NCBI RefSeq assembly: GCF_019711565.1
Contig: NZ_JAIGNN010000001.1
Coordinates: 1,762,535 to 1,826,534 of the forward strand
Direction of reading: 5' to 3'
DNA: 64,000 nucleotides
Source: Qipengyuania proteolytica
GTDB lineage: Bacteria; Pseudomonadota; Alphaproteobacteria; Sphingomonadales; Sphingomonadaceae
Made by a program: the position numbers and the translations under genes. The notes below the pieces were generated by a model. That model did not search any database. It saw nothing but the letters and a program-made list of their open reading frames with translations, and had not been told where the DNA came from. The first letter of the stretch is position 1, and the number at the start of each line of letters is the position of its first letter. Shown here piece after piece: positions 25,840 to 34,629 of this stretch.

Positions 25840-27171
25840 ATGTCCAAATTTACACCCGTTGCCCTCGGTGCCCTTGCGATCGCGCTCGCGACGCCTGCGA
25901 GCGCCAACGACCTTCGCACCGATATCGCTGAAGACATGCCCGCGTTGATGGAGCTCTACCGCGATCTCCACGCCAATCCGGAGCTGAGCTTTGCCGAATT
26001 CGAAACCTCGGCCAAGCTTGCCAAGCGCATGCGCGCGCTCGGTTTCGACGTGACCGAGAAGGTCGGCAAGACCGGCGTCGTTTCGGTGATGAGGAATGGC
26101 GAAGGGCCTACCGTCCTGTTGCGGGCGGACATGGACGGCTTGCCCGTCGTCGAACAGACCGGGCTGCCGTTCGCCAGCAAGCGCACCGCCGTTCCCGCGA
26201 GCGGTGTCACTACGGGCGTCATGCACGCCTGCGGCCACGACACGCATATGACCGGCTTCATCGGAGCGGCCCAACTGCTCGCCGAGCGCAAGGACGAATG
26301 GCAGGGCACGCTGGTCATGGTCCTTCAGCCGGCCGAGGAAGCGGGTGGCGGCGCGCGCGCCATGCTGGCGGACGGGCTCTACACGCGCTTTCCGAAACCC
26401 GATTACACGCTCGCCTTTCACGATGCCGCTGCGGACAAACCCGCCGGCACCATCGGCGTCTCGCCCGGATACGCGCTGGCCAATGTCGATAGCGTCAACA
26501 TCACGGTCAAAGGCGTCGGCGGGCATGGCGCCTATCCGCATACGACCAAGGATCCCATCGTGCTCGCGAGCGCGATCGTCATGCGCTTGCAGACGCTGGT
26601 GAGCCGCGAGCTTTCACCTCTCGAGCCGGGGGTGGTGACCGTCGGCAGCTTCCTTTCCGGGGCCAAGCACAATATCATTTCGGACGAAGCCAGACTGCAG
26701 CTGACCGTCCGCAGCTATTCCGACGAGAGCCGCAAGCTGCTGCTTGACGGGATCGCCCGGATCGCACGCGGTGAAGCGGTTGCGGCGGGCATGCCTGACG
26801 ATCTGATGCCGGTCGTCGAGGTGCAGGAGGACTTCACGCCCGCCACGTACAACGACCCCGACTTCGCCGAGCAGGTGCTGGCCAGCTTCCGCGACCGCTT
26901 CGGCGAAGATCGCGTCGGCGTGCAGCCACCGGTGATGGGTGGCGAGGATTTCAGCGAATTCCGCCGTGCGGACCCGGAAAACATCAAGTCGGTGATCTTC
27001 TGGATCAGCGGCACGCCCGATCACATGCTCAAGGCGCTCGAGGAAGAAGGAAAGCCGCTGCCTTCGCTCCATTCGCCGTTCTGGGCGCCCGATGCCGAGA
27101 AGGTAATCGCGACCGGGGCCGAGGCGCTTGCGGCGACCGCGCTTGACCTGATGCCGCCCAAGGGCGGCTGA
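25840..27171 (+). CDS. Exported M20-family amidohydrolase
   Basis: A 443-residue metallopeptidase/amidohydrolase of the M20D type (aminoacylase or hippurate-hydrolase-like). A signal peptide (PVALGALAIALATPASA) indicates export. Metal-site motifs are HACGHDTH, QPAEEAGGG and GGEDFSEF, and the dimerisation domain contains GVGGHGAYPH. The start is the ATG after AGGGGAA. The perfect inverted repeat just upstream may control it. Confidence 0.9.
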   Translation: MSKFTPVALGALAIALATPASANDLRTDIAEDMPALMELYRDLHANPELSFAEFETSAKLAKRMRALGFDVTEKVGKTGVVSVMRNGEGPTVLLRADMDGLPVVEQTGLPFASKRTAVPASGVTTGVMHACGHDTHMTGFIGAAQLLAERKDEWQGTLVMVLQPAEEAGGGARAMLADGLYTRFPKPDYTLAFHDAAADKPAGTIGVSPGYALANVDSVNITVKGVGGHGAYPHTTKDPIVLASAIVMRLQTLVSRELSPLEPGVVTVGSFLSGAKHNIISDEARLQLTVRSYSDESRKLLLDGIARIARGEAVAAGMPDDLMPVVEVQEDFTPATYNDPDFAEQVLASFRDRFGEDRVGVQPPVMGGEDFSEFRRADPENIKSVIFWISGTPDHMLKALEEEGKPLPSLHSPFWAPDAEKVIATGAEALAATALDLMPPKGG

Positions 27172-27189
27172 GCTTCGTCCAAGAAATGT

Positions 27190-27223
27190 GGCCGCCGGAG
27201 CGTTTGGGGTCGCTCCGACGGCC
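27190..27223. terminator. Bidirectional hairpin between amidohydrolase and aceA-operon genes
   Basis: GGCCGCCGGAGCG (27190-27202) and CGCTCCGACGGCC (27211-27223) pair over 12 of 13 positions in the gap between convergent genes. A short pyrimidine-rich stretch follows on the plus side. Confidence 0.6.
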
Positions 27224-27266
27224 GTATTCTCCTCCCCAGGAGAACTTGGTGTTGGGTCTTGGGGAC

Positions 27267-27464
27267 TCAGCCATCCGAGGGGACGTAGGTGCCGAGCCGG
27301 TGATGCAGTGCGTTGATCTTGGCCAGTTCCTCGCGATCCTCGATCTGGCGGGCATAGGCCGTCAGTGCGGTGCGCAGGAGGCGGAAGTCCGCGGTCGAGA
27401 ACAGGGCGCGCGCGCGGCCAGGTTCACGGGGCGGGGCGGTGGTGTCGTCAGTCATGGTCGTCAT
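27267..27464 (-). CDS. Small protein encoded downstream of isocitrate lyase
   Basis: A 65-residue, soluble, mostly helical protein (FRLLRTALTAYARQIEDREE) with a Pro/Thr-rich N terminus. It begins 19 bases after aceA on the same strand, preceded by GGGAGG, and a terminator hairpin follows, so it is probably the second gene of the aceA transcript. I recognise no family. A second in-frame ATG lies three codons in. Confidence 0.65.
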   Translation of the reverse strand: MTTMTDDTTAPPREPGRARALFSTADFRLLRTALTAYARQIEDREELAKINALHHRLGTYVPSDG

Positions 27465-27483
27465 CCTCTCTTCCTCCCGGGTG

Positions 27484-29082
27484 TCAGGCCGCGGCGAACT
27501 GGTTCATGGTGTTGTCCTTGCCGCCGGCCTTGAGGGCCGCTTCGCCGGCAAAGTATTCCTTATGGTCGTCGCCGATATCGGAGCCGGCCATGTTCTGGTG
27601 CTTCACGCAGGCGATCCCTTGGCGGATTTCCTCGCGCTGGACGTTCTTGACGTAGCCGAGCATCGCCTGTTCGCCGAAGTATTCGCGAGCGAGGTTGTCC
27701 GTGCTGAGCGCAGCCGTGTGATAGGTCGGCAGAGTGATCAGGTGGTGGAAGATGCCGGCACGCTTCGCCGCATCGCGCTGGAAGGTGCGGATCTTCTCGT
27801 CGGCTTCGGCGGCGAGTTCTGTGCCGTCGTAGTCGACGCTCATCAGCTTTGCGCGATCGAAGGCCGACACGTCCTTGCCCGCTTCTGCCCAGGCATCGTA
27901 GACCTGCTGGCGGAAGTTCAGCGTCCAGTTGAAGCTGGGCGAATTGTTGTAGACCAGCTTCGCATTCGGGATCACCTCGCGGATGCGATCGACCATGCCG
28001 GCGATCTGCTCGATATGCGGCTTTTCGGTTTCGATCCACAGCAGGTCGGCACCCGCCTCGAGAGCGGTTATGCAGTCGAGCACGCAGCGGTCTTCACCAG
28101 TTCCGGGACGGAACTGGTAGAGGTTGCTGGGCAGGCGCTTGGGCGCCATCAGCTTCCCATCGCGGCTGATGAAGACCTGGCCATTGGTGATGTTGGCCGA
28201 ATCGACTTCGTCGCAATCGAGGAAGCTGTTGTACTTATCTCCCAAGTCGCCCGGTTCCTTCGAGTAAGCGATCGACTTGGTCAGGCCTGCACCGAGGCTG
28301 TCGGTGCGAGCCACGATGATGCCATCGGGCACGCCGAGCTCGAGGAAGGCATAGCGGATCGCGCGGATCTTCTGGTGGAATTCCTCGTGCGGAACCGTGA
28401 CCTTGCCGTCCTGGTGGCCGCACTGCTTTTCGTCCGACACCTGGTTTTCGATCTGCAGCGCACAGGCACCGGCTTCGATCATCTTCTTGGCCAGCAGGTA
28501 GGTTGCTTCGGCATTGCCGAAACCTGCGTCGATATCGGCGATGATCGGCACGACATGCGTCTCATGCTCGTCGATTTCCTTGAGGAGGCGGTGCGTGTTG
28601 ACCGCGTCGCCATTCGCCTTGGCTTCGTCGAGCTGGCGGAACAAGCCGCCCAGTTCGCGTGCGTCGGCCTGACGCAGGAAGGTGTAGAGTTCCTCGATCA
28701 GCGCGGGGACCGAAGTCTTCTCGTGCATCGACTGGTCGGGCAGGGGGCCGAAGTCGCTGCGCAGCGCGGCAACCATCCAGCCCGAGAGATAGAGGTAGCG
28801 GCGCTTGGTGCTGCCGAAATGCTTCTTGATCGAGATCATCTTCTGCTGGGCGATGAAGCCGTGCCAGGTGCCGAGCGACTGCGTGTAGTTCGCAGGGTCG
28901 CGGTCGTAGGCTTCCATGTCCTCGCGCATGATCTTTGCGGTGTATCTCGCGATATCGAGGCCGGTGCGGAAGCGGTTCTGTACGACCATGCGCGCAGCGC
29001 TTTCGGCGTCGATCGCGGCCCACGGCGCACCGTTGCCGGTGATGGTTTCGTTCAGTTCCTTGATCCGGGCCGAGTAGGTCAC
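27484..29082 (-). CDS. aceA: Isocitrate lyase
   Basis: A 532-residue enzyme of the glyoxylate shunt, cleaving isocitrate to glyoxylate and succinate. The signature is KQCGH in SDEKQCGHQDGKVTVP, plus IADIDAGFGN, WIETEKPHI and NNSPSFNW. The length fits the ~531-residue Pseudomonas class. I prefer the GTG at 29082 because AGGAG stands 7 bases before it. The upstream in-frame ATG at 29100 would place that site inside the coding region. The open frame extends far into the opposite regulator gene but has no family match there. Confidence 0.93.
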   Translation of the reverse strand: MTYSARIKELNETITGNGAPWAAIDAESAARMVVQNRFRTGLDIARYTAKIMREDMEAYDRDPANYTQSLGTWHGFIAQQKMISIKKHFGSTKRRYLYLSGWMVAALRSDFGPLPDQSMHEKTSVPALIEELYTFLRQADARELGGLFRQLDEAKANGDAVNTHRLLKEIDEHETHVVPIIADIDAGFGNAEATYLLAKKMIEAGACALQIENQVSDEKQCGHQDGKVTVPHEEFHQKIRAIRYAFLELGVPDGIIVARTDSLGAGLTKSIAYSKEPGDLGDKYNSFLDCDEVDSANITNGQVFISRDGKLMAPKRLPSNLYQFRPGTGEDRCVLDCITALEAGADLLWIETEKPHIEQIAGMVDRIREVIPNAKLVYNNSPSFNWTLNFRQQVYDAWAEAGKDVSAFDRAKLMSVDYDGTELAAEADEKIRTFQRDAAKRAGIFHHLITLPTYHTAALSTDNLAREYFGEQAMLGYVKNVQREEIRQGIACVKHQNMAGSDIGDDHKEYFAGEAALKAGGKDNTMNQFAAA

Positions 29083-29160
29083 GGTATTGCTCCTCGTCAT
29101 ATTCCGGCGGTGTTGCCTTGCGCCCCTAATGGGGACTGGCGCGGGCGACGGATAGGAAAA

Positions 29161-29212
29161 TTTACAGAGATTATTGTCTAAAAGGTCAGAAATAGCGTAT
29201 CTCGCCTGTAAA
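29161..29212. promoter_or_regulatory. Candidate operator half-sites between aceA and its regulator
   Basis: TTTACAG (29161-29167) and its reverse complement CTGTAAA (29206-29212) face each other across 38 bases in the 150-base divergent promoter region, which is notably AT-rich. A regulator of the RamB/ScfR type encoded alongside is the likely binder. This is inference. Confidence 0.35.
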
Positions 29213-29232
29213 GATGTGAAGAAAGTTACTCC

Positions 29233-30615
29233 ATGGCCGATGAAGCCCTCTTTGCCGGACCCGCCATCCGCCGCCTGCGAAAGCGGGAAGGCCTGACGCA
29301 GGCGGCGACCGCGGCGCGTCTCGATATCTCGCCGAGTTATCTCAACCTGATCGAGCGAAACCAGCGTCCGGTCAGCGCCCGCGTGGTCATGCAGCTGTTG
29401 GAGCAGTTCGACTTCGACCCCCGCAATCTGCGCGAGGATGAATCGATCGGCGGGCTCGACGGGCTTGCCCGGCGCTTCGCCGACGAGCGTTTCTCGGATC
29501 TCGGGATCGACAGGGACGAATTGCAGGAATTTCTCGCCAATGCGCCGCAAGCAGCTGCGGCCTTCGCGCGCCTCTACGACAATGCTGCGCCGGGCGGCGA
29601 GCAGGCTTACGATCCGCTCGAGGCGTCGAGCCGTGAGATCGAGCGTTGGCGCAACCACTTCCCGGATCTCGATGTCGCAGCCGAAGAACTGGCCGACGAG
29701 ATGCGTCTGTCGCGCGGCGACATCGGCCTCGCGCTGACCGAGAGATTGCGCGAACGGCACCAGCTCTCTGTCCGCATCCTGCCACAGGATGTCATACCCG
29801 ACAGCTTGCGACGCCTCGATCTCCATGCACGCCAGGTCCAGCTGTCGGAAATGCTCAGCCCCGCTTCGCGCAACTTCCAGCTCGCCTTGCAGATAGCCCA
29901 GCTCGAATATCGGGAAGCGATCGAGAACGTCGCACGGGGCGCTCGCTTCGAGGACGAGGCCGCGCGTGGGCTCTTCCAGCGGCACCTCACCGGCTATTTC
30001 GCCGCGGCACTTATCATGCCCTACAGCCGATTTCTGCGGGCCTGCGAAGCCACGGGTTACGACCTGCCGGTTCTCGAGCGCCGGTTCGGCGTGAGCTTCG
30101 AGCAGCTGGCGCATCGCCTCACCACCTTGCAGCGCGTCGGCCAGCGCGGCCTGCCGTTCTTCATGGTCCGCCTCGATCGGGCGGGCCAGTTCTCGAAGAC
30201 CTTCATCGGGGCGAGCACCGCGCGCTTCGTCAGTTCGGATACGAGTTGCCCGCTCTGGCACGCGCACCGCGCCTTCGAACGGGCCGGCGAACTGCAGGTC
30301 CAGTTCGTCGCGCTCGACATAGCGGGCGAGCGCGAGGGCGGATGGCTCACGATGGCGCGGACGGTCGAGGGCAGCGGCTCACCCCGGGACGCGCAGTTCG
30401 TGGTGGCGGTGGGGCTGGAGGCTGTGCTGGCGGGCGATCTGGCGCAGGCGCGGGGCATTTCGCTTCGCTCGCAGGATGCCCAGCCGATCGGGCCCGGCTG
30501 CGCGCTCTGCCATCGCCTTGGTTGCAGCCAGCGGTCGCTTCCCCCGCGCGGCAGGCGCCTCTCCTTCGATACTGTCAGGCGCGGTGTGACCCCGTTCGAA
30601 TTCGCGGGCGATTAA
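29233..30615 (+). CDS. XRE-family regulator of the RamB/ScfR type (acetate/short-chain fatty-acid control)
   Basis: A 460-residue regulator. The N-terminal XRE helix-turn-helix (about 10-65) includes ARLDISPSYLNLIERNQRPV. The middle corresponds to the degenerate IrrE/ImmA-like region, and I see no HExxH. The C-terminal domain holds GPGCALCHRLGCSQRSLPPR, a cysteine cluster typical of the RamB/PrpR/ScfR group that senses acyl-CoA status. Its divergent position to aceA matches RamB control of the glyoxylate shunt in actinobacteria. Confidence 0.85.
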   Translation: MADEALFAGPAIRRLRKREGLTQAATAARLDISPSYLNLIERNQRPVSARVVMQLLEQFDFDPRNLREDESIGGLDGLARRFADERFSDLGIDRDELQEFLANAPQAAAAFARLYDNAAPGGEQAYDPLEASSREIERWRNHFPDLDVAAEELADEMRLSRGDIGLALTERLRERHQLSVRILPQDVIPDSLRRLDLHARQVQLSEMLSPASRNFQLALQIAQLEYREAIENVARGARFEDEAARGLFQRHLTGYFAAALIMPYSRFLRACEATGYDLPVLERRFGVSFEQLAHRLTTLQRVGQRGLPFFMVRLDRAGQFSKTFIGASTARFVSSDTSCPLWHAHRAFERAGELQVQFVALDIAGEREGGWLTMARTVEGSGSPRDAQFVVAVGLEAVLAGDLAQARGISLRSQDAQPIGPGCALCHRLGCSQRSLPPRGRRLSFDTVRRGVTPFEFAGD

Positions 30616-30697
30616 CCAACAAAATCACGCGCTGAAGGAACCACGCGGTCGGGCGGACGGTTTGCACTGCCATACACAGGATACGGGGAGTGACCCA

Positions 30698-30988
30698 ATG
30701 ACCGAAGAACGCATTACCGAGACGACCACGCCCAGCGGGGAAACGCATACCACGCATACCGTTATAACTGACCGTGAAAGCGGTGGTGGCGGCAAATGGG
30801 TGCTCCTGCTGCTCGTGCTCGCCATTGCCATCGTCGGCGTCTTCTTCCTGACGCAGATGAGCGGCTCGGAAGTGGCCAAGGACAATGCGGTCGCCAATGC
30901 GGCGAACGAGGTCGGCGATGCGGCAAGCCAGGTGGGCGATGCGGCCCAAAATGCCGGCGAAGCCGTGCAGGATGCCGTCCAGCAGTAA
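30698..30988 (+). CDS. Small single-pass membrane protein
   Basis: A 96-residue protein. A Thr-rich polar N terminus (about 1-30) is followed by one transmembrane segment (WVLLLLVLAIAIVGVFFL, about 34-51) and an Ala/Asp/Gln-rich helical tail with repeated GDAA/VGDAAQ units. Function unknown. GGGGAG precedes the ATG. A weak sigma54-like -24/-12 element lies upstream but is not strong enough to list. Confidence 0.65.
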   Translation: MTEERITETTTPSGETHTTHTVITDRESGGGGKWVLLLLVLAIAIVGVFFLTQMSGSEVAKDNAVANAANEVGDAASQVGDAAQNAGEAVQDAVQQ

Positions 30989-31135
30989 TATCATCCGACG
31001 ACACCTTGCGGGCGGCGGTCTACGTGACCGTCGCCCGATGCGCGCCTGCAAACGACTTGTGTAAAGTTTACCGACGGTTCATCCCTTTCTGGTAGTCAAG
31101 AATTCCGACACCAGCCATTCCGCGAGAGCGACCGG

Positions 31136-32521
31136 ATGATCCGCGTTTTCAAGCACTACTTTCCTTACAATGTAGTGCTTCTCAGCCTAATAGACCTGGC
31201 GCTGCTGTTCCTTGCGGGCGAAGCGGCCTGGCGGCTGCGCGTCGGACAGATCGGGTCGAGCAACGGGCCCTTGGTCGACCGTCTCCCCGAACTGAGCGGA
31301 TTTGCAATCATCGTCTGGCTGGCCATGATTTCGGTCGGTGCCTACGGACCGGAAGCGCTGCGCTCGATCCGCTTCGGGACCGCCCGCCTGCTCGTCGCGG
31401 TCAGCCTTGGCGTACTCGGTATTTCGCTCGTCAACTTCTTCCTTCCGGGCGCTGCTTTCTGGCGATCGGTCCTGCTCTACGCCATGGTCATGGCGATGCT
31501 GGTCCTGATCGGAAACCGGCTCCTGGCAAGCCGCACCCTCGGTCTCGAGGCGTTCAAGCGCAACATCCTCGTCCTCGGCGCGGGCGAGCGCGCGGCGCGA
31601 CTGAAGCGGCTATCCATGCAGGAAGGCAGCGGTTTTGCAGTTCGAAGCTTTATCGACCTGGGCGATTGCTCGCCGGTCGTCGCGGAGGCAATCCCGCGTG
31701 CTTCGGTTGGCGATCTCGGTCACTTTGTCGAGCAAAGGGGTATAGGGGAGGTTGTGCTTGCGCTTCAGGAGCGTCGCAACGCGTTGCCGCTCAAGGACCT
31801 GCTGCGGGTCAAGACCAAGGGCGTCCATGTCAACGATTTCTCGAGCTTCCTCGAGCGGGAAACCGGAAGGGTCGATCTCGATACCCTCAACCCAAGCTGG
31901 CTGATCTTCTCAGATGGCTTTTCCGCAGGGCGGCGCATTTCCGCAGCAGGCAAGCGCGTATTCGACATCGTCGTCAGCCTGCTGATCCTTGTGATCGGCT
32001 TGCCGCTGATCATCGTGTTCGGCCTGGCCGTGAAAATCGACAGCTCGGGCCCGATGTTCTTTCGCCAGCAACGGGTCGGGCTCTACGGGCAGACGTTCGA
32101 GATCGTGAAGCTGCGCTCGATGCGGACGGATGCCGAGGCGCATGGCGCCAAGTGGGCGGAGGAAAACGACCCTCGCATCACCCGCGTCGGCAGGATCATC
32201 CGCAAGATCCGCGTTGACGAACTCCCGCAGCTCTGGGCTGTCCTCAAGGGCAACATGAGCTTTGTCGGCCCGCGACCCGAAGTGCCTGCCTTCGTCGATG
32301 AACTCGAGCGTGAGCTGCCTTACTACGCCGAACGGCACGAAGTTAAGCCGGGCATCACAGGCTGGGCGCAAATCAATTATCCTTACGGTGCGAGCATCGA
32401 GGACGCGCGGCACAAGCTCGAATATGATCTCTATTATGCCAAGAATTACACACCCTTCCTCGATCTGCTGATCCTGTTGCAGACGGCGCGGGTGATCCTC
32501 TGGCCGGACGGGGCGCGCTGA
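31136..32521 (+). CDS. Exopolysaccharide sugar transferase (PEP-CTERM/XrtA-system type)
   Basis: A 461-residue polyprenyl-phosphate sugar-1-phosphate transferase. Four or five N-terminal membrane segments (about 12-130) precede a Rossmann-like domain with [12 protein letters not shown] further membrane segment (about 285-305) precedes the bacterial sugar-transferase domain ([31 protein letters not shown]). It would start repeat-unit synthesis on undecaprenyl phosphate. Its stop overlaps the PrsK start by one base, tying it to the PEP-CTERM regulatory pair. Confidence 0.87.
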   Translation: MIRVFKHYFPYNVVLLSLIDLALLFLAGEAAWRLRVGQIGSSNGPLVDRLPELSGFAIIVWLAMISVGAYGPEALRSIRFGTARLLVAVSLGVLGISLVNFFLPGAAFWRSVLLYAMVMAMLVLIGNRLLASRTLGLEAFKRNILVLGAGERAARLKRLSMQEGSGFAVRSFIDLGDCSPVVAEAIPRASVGDLGHFVEQRGIGEVVLALQERRNALPLKDLLRVKTKGVHVNDFSSFLERETGRVDLDTLNPSWLIFSDGFSAGRRISAAGKRVFDIVVSLLILVIGLPLIIVFGLAVKIDSSGPMFFRQQRVGLYGQTFEIVKLRSMRTDAEAHGAKWAEENDPRITRVGRIIRKIRVDELPQLWAVLKGNMSFVGPRPEVPAFVDELERELPYYAERHEVKPGITGWAQINYPYGASIEDARHKLEYDLYYAKNYTPFLDLLILLQTARVILWPDGAR

Positions 32522-34629
32522 TGGGCTGGACCGGAACGCTCGCCTATTTCGCTTACACTTTCGGTGCGATCGTCTGCGCGATCTGTGCCGTCTGGGTCGC
32601 GACCAGGGGCGACGACACGCGCACCGACCGCATACCGGCGATCGCCGCGCTCGCGCTGACCGCGAACTGGTGCTTCGCGGCGGCCAGTTTCGAGCCGGAC
32701 CGGCTCATCGTCGAGCTCACCGAGATCGCGCGCAATTTCGCCTGGTTGTTCGTCCTGTTCCGCCATTTCGCCAATGACGGGCGCGACGAGACGCTGCGCA
32801 TAGTCCGCCCGGCTGTCGTTGCCCTGTGCTTCGTCGAAGCCCTCCACCTCGTGCTTCTGCTGGTCGCCAAGCGCTATGCGGTCACGCCAGAGATCGCGAC
32901 GCTCACCTTCGAAACGGCGACCATGTTCCGCGTCATGGTAGCGGTCGGCGCACTGGTGCTCGTGCATAATCTCTATGTCGGTGCAGCCGATGCTTCGCGT
33001 CACTTGTTGCGCTGGAACGCGGCTGCGCTCGCGGGCCTCTATGCATTCGACCTGAACTACTACACGGTGACATACATAATCGGTGCGGTTCCGAGCGAGT
33101 TGACCGCGCTGCGTGGCCTGGCTGCCGCGATCGTTGCGGTTCCATTCGCAATGGGCTTTGCTCGCGGGGCAGCTGGGCTGGAATTCCGCCCATCGCGCGC
33201 GGTGACCTTCCGCTTCCTGTCGCTGCTGGTGATCGGCGGGTATCTGGCGCTGATGCTGGGTCTCGCGCGCTGGCTCGACATGCTCACCGGCGACCTTGCG
33301 CGTCTCGCACAGGTTGGCCTTGTCATAGCTGCGGGCGTCTTGGCGCTGATCTGGCTCCCTTCCGCTCAGCTACGGGGCTGGCTCCGTGTCACTGCGATCA
33401 AGCACCTCTTCAAGCACCGATACGATTACCGCAATGAGTGGATCCGCTTCACCCAGACCATCGGCAGCACCGGGTTCGACGAGACGAGCCTGCCTGAACG
33501 GGCGATCAAGGCGCTGGCCGACATCACCGACAGCCCGTCTGGGATCCTGTTCCTCGCCAACGAGGAGGGCACGCTGGAGGTAGTGGCGGACTGGCGTTGG
33601 CGTGAAGACGATCTGCATGCGCCCACGCTGCCCGCGGCGCTTGCCGCAGTGCTCGAACGCGAGGAATTGATCGTCGATTTCGACGAGGTTCGGGCCGGCA
33701 TCGACCACTATGGCGAGATCGGCCTCATCCCGGACTGGCTCCGCGATGACCGTACCGCCTGGGCGGCCGTACCGCTGCTGCATTTCGACCGGCTCATCGG
33801 CCTCGCCATCCTTGCCCGGCCGCTGATCGCGCGCAAGCTCGATTGGGAGGACTTTGACCTCCTCACCGTGGTGAGCCGGCAGCTAGCAAGTTATCTTGCC
33901 GAACAGGCGGGTCAGGCGGCTTTGCTCGAGGCGGGCAGGTTCGACGAATTCAATCGCCGCATGGCGTTCGTCATGCACGACATCAAGAACCTGTCGAGCC
34001 AGATGTCGCTGCTGCTCCGCAACGCCGAGAAGCACGTCGACAATCCGGAATTCCGCAAGGACATGCTTCTGACCCTGCGCAACAGCGCCGACAAGCTCAA
34101 CATGCTGCTCGCGCGACTGGGCCGGTATGGGACGCGCGAGAAGTCGGCGGGGCAGCCGTTCGACCTGGCCGCCACCGCGCGTTCCGTGGCGGAGCGTTTC
34201 GGGCGCAATCATCCTGTCGCCTTGCTGCGCTCGGAACCGGCGTTGGTGGTCGGCGACGAAGAGGCGCTGGAACAGGCGCTCGTCCATCTCGTCCAGAACG
34301 CGGTCGATGCGAGCGCGGGCAACAGCACGGTCGTGCTCGAATGCTATACTGACGGGATCAGCGGCAAGCTCCAAGTGGTCGACAGCGGCAAGGGCATGAC
34401 CCCGCAATTCCTGCGCAATGGCCTGTTCAAGCCCTTCGTCTCTTCCAAGGAGGGTGGGTTTGGCATCGGCGCTTTCGAGGCTCGCGAAATGGTGCGCGGC
34501 ATGGGCGGGCGGCTCGACGTGGAATCGCGCGAGAGCGTCGGTTCGCGTTTCACGATTACCTTGCCGCTTCAGGCAACCAGGCAGTTGATCGGGCGGCAGC
34601 CCGACATGACCGAGTACGAGGACGCATGA
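32521..34629 (+). CDS. prsK: PrsK-type sensor histidine kinase
   Basis: A 702-residue membrane kinase of the PEP-CTERM/XrtA system. About eight to ten transmembrane segments (1-290) precede a GAF domain (about 310-470) and a kinase core. The phospho-accepting His486 is in FVMHDIKNLSSQMSLLLRN. N box LVQNAVDAS and G boxes DSGKGMTP and GGFGIGAF follow. It is the partner of the response regulator encoded next (ATGA overlap). The signal is unknown. Confidence 0.88.
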   Translation: MGWTGTLAYFAYTFGAIVCAICAVWVATRGDDTRTDRIPAIAALALTANWCFAAASFEPDRLIVELTEIARNFAWLFVLFRHFANDGRDETLRIVRPAVVALCFVEALHLVLLLVAKRYAVTPEIATLTFETATMFRVMVAVGALVLVHNLYVGAADASRHLLRWNAAALAGLYAFDLNYYTVTYIIGAVPSELTALRGLAAAIVAVPFAMGFARGAAGLEFRPSRAVTFRFLSLLVIGGYLALMLGLARWLDMLTGDLARLAQVGLVIAAGVLALIWLPSAQLRGWLRVTAIKHLFKHRYDYRNEWIRFTQTIGSTGFDETSLPERAIKALADITDSPSGILFLANEEGTLEVVADWRWREDDLHAPTLPAALAAVLEREELIVDFDEVRAGIDHYGEIGLIPDWLRDDRTAWAAVPLLHFDRLIGLAILARPLIARKLDWEDFDLLTVVSRQLASYLAEQAGQAALLEAGRFDEFNRRMAFVMHDIKNLSSQMSLLLRNAEKHVDNPEFRKDMLLTLRNSADKLNMLLARLGRYGTREKSAGQPFDLAATARSVAERFGRNHPVALLRSEPALVVGDEEALEQALVHLVQNAVDASAGNSTVVLECYTDGISGKLQVVDSGKGMTPQFLRNGLFKPFVSSKEGGFGIGAFEAREMVRGMGGRLDVESRESVGSRFTITLPLQATRQLIGRQPDMTEYEDA

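Noticed and set aside
27484..30267. A single 927-codon open frame covering isocitrate lyase and its upstream region on the minus strand.
   Set aside because: Only the last ~532 codons match isocitrate lyase. The rest is antisense to the well-supported regulator gene and has no family-like sequence.
30650..30666. Possible sigma54 promoter (GG at 30652-30653, GC at 30664-30665, TTTGCA) before the small membrane protein, attractive because PrsR is a sigma54 activator.
   Set aside because: The -24 part matches poorly beyond GGC. One GG-N10-GC coincidence in GC-rich DNA is weak evidence.
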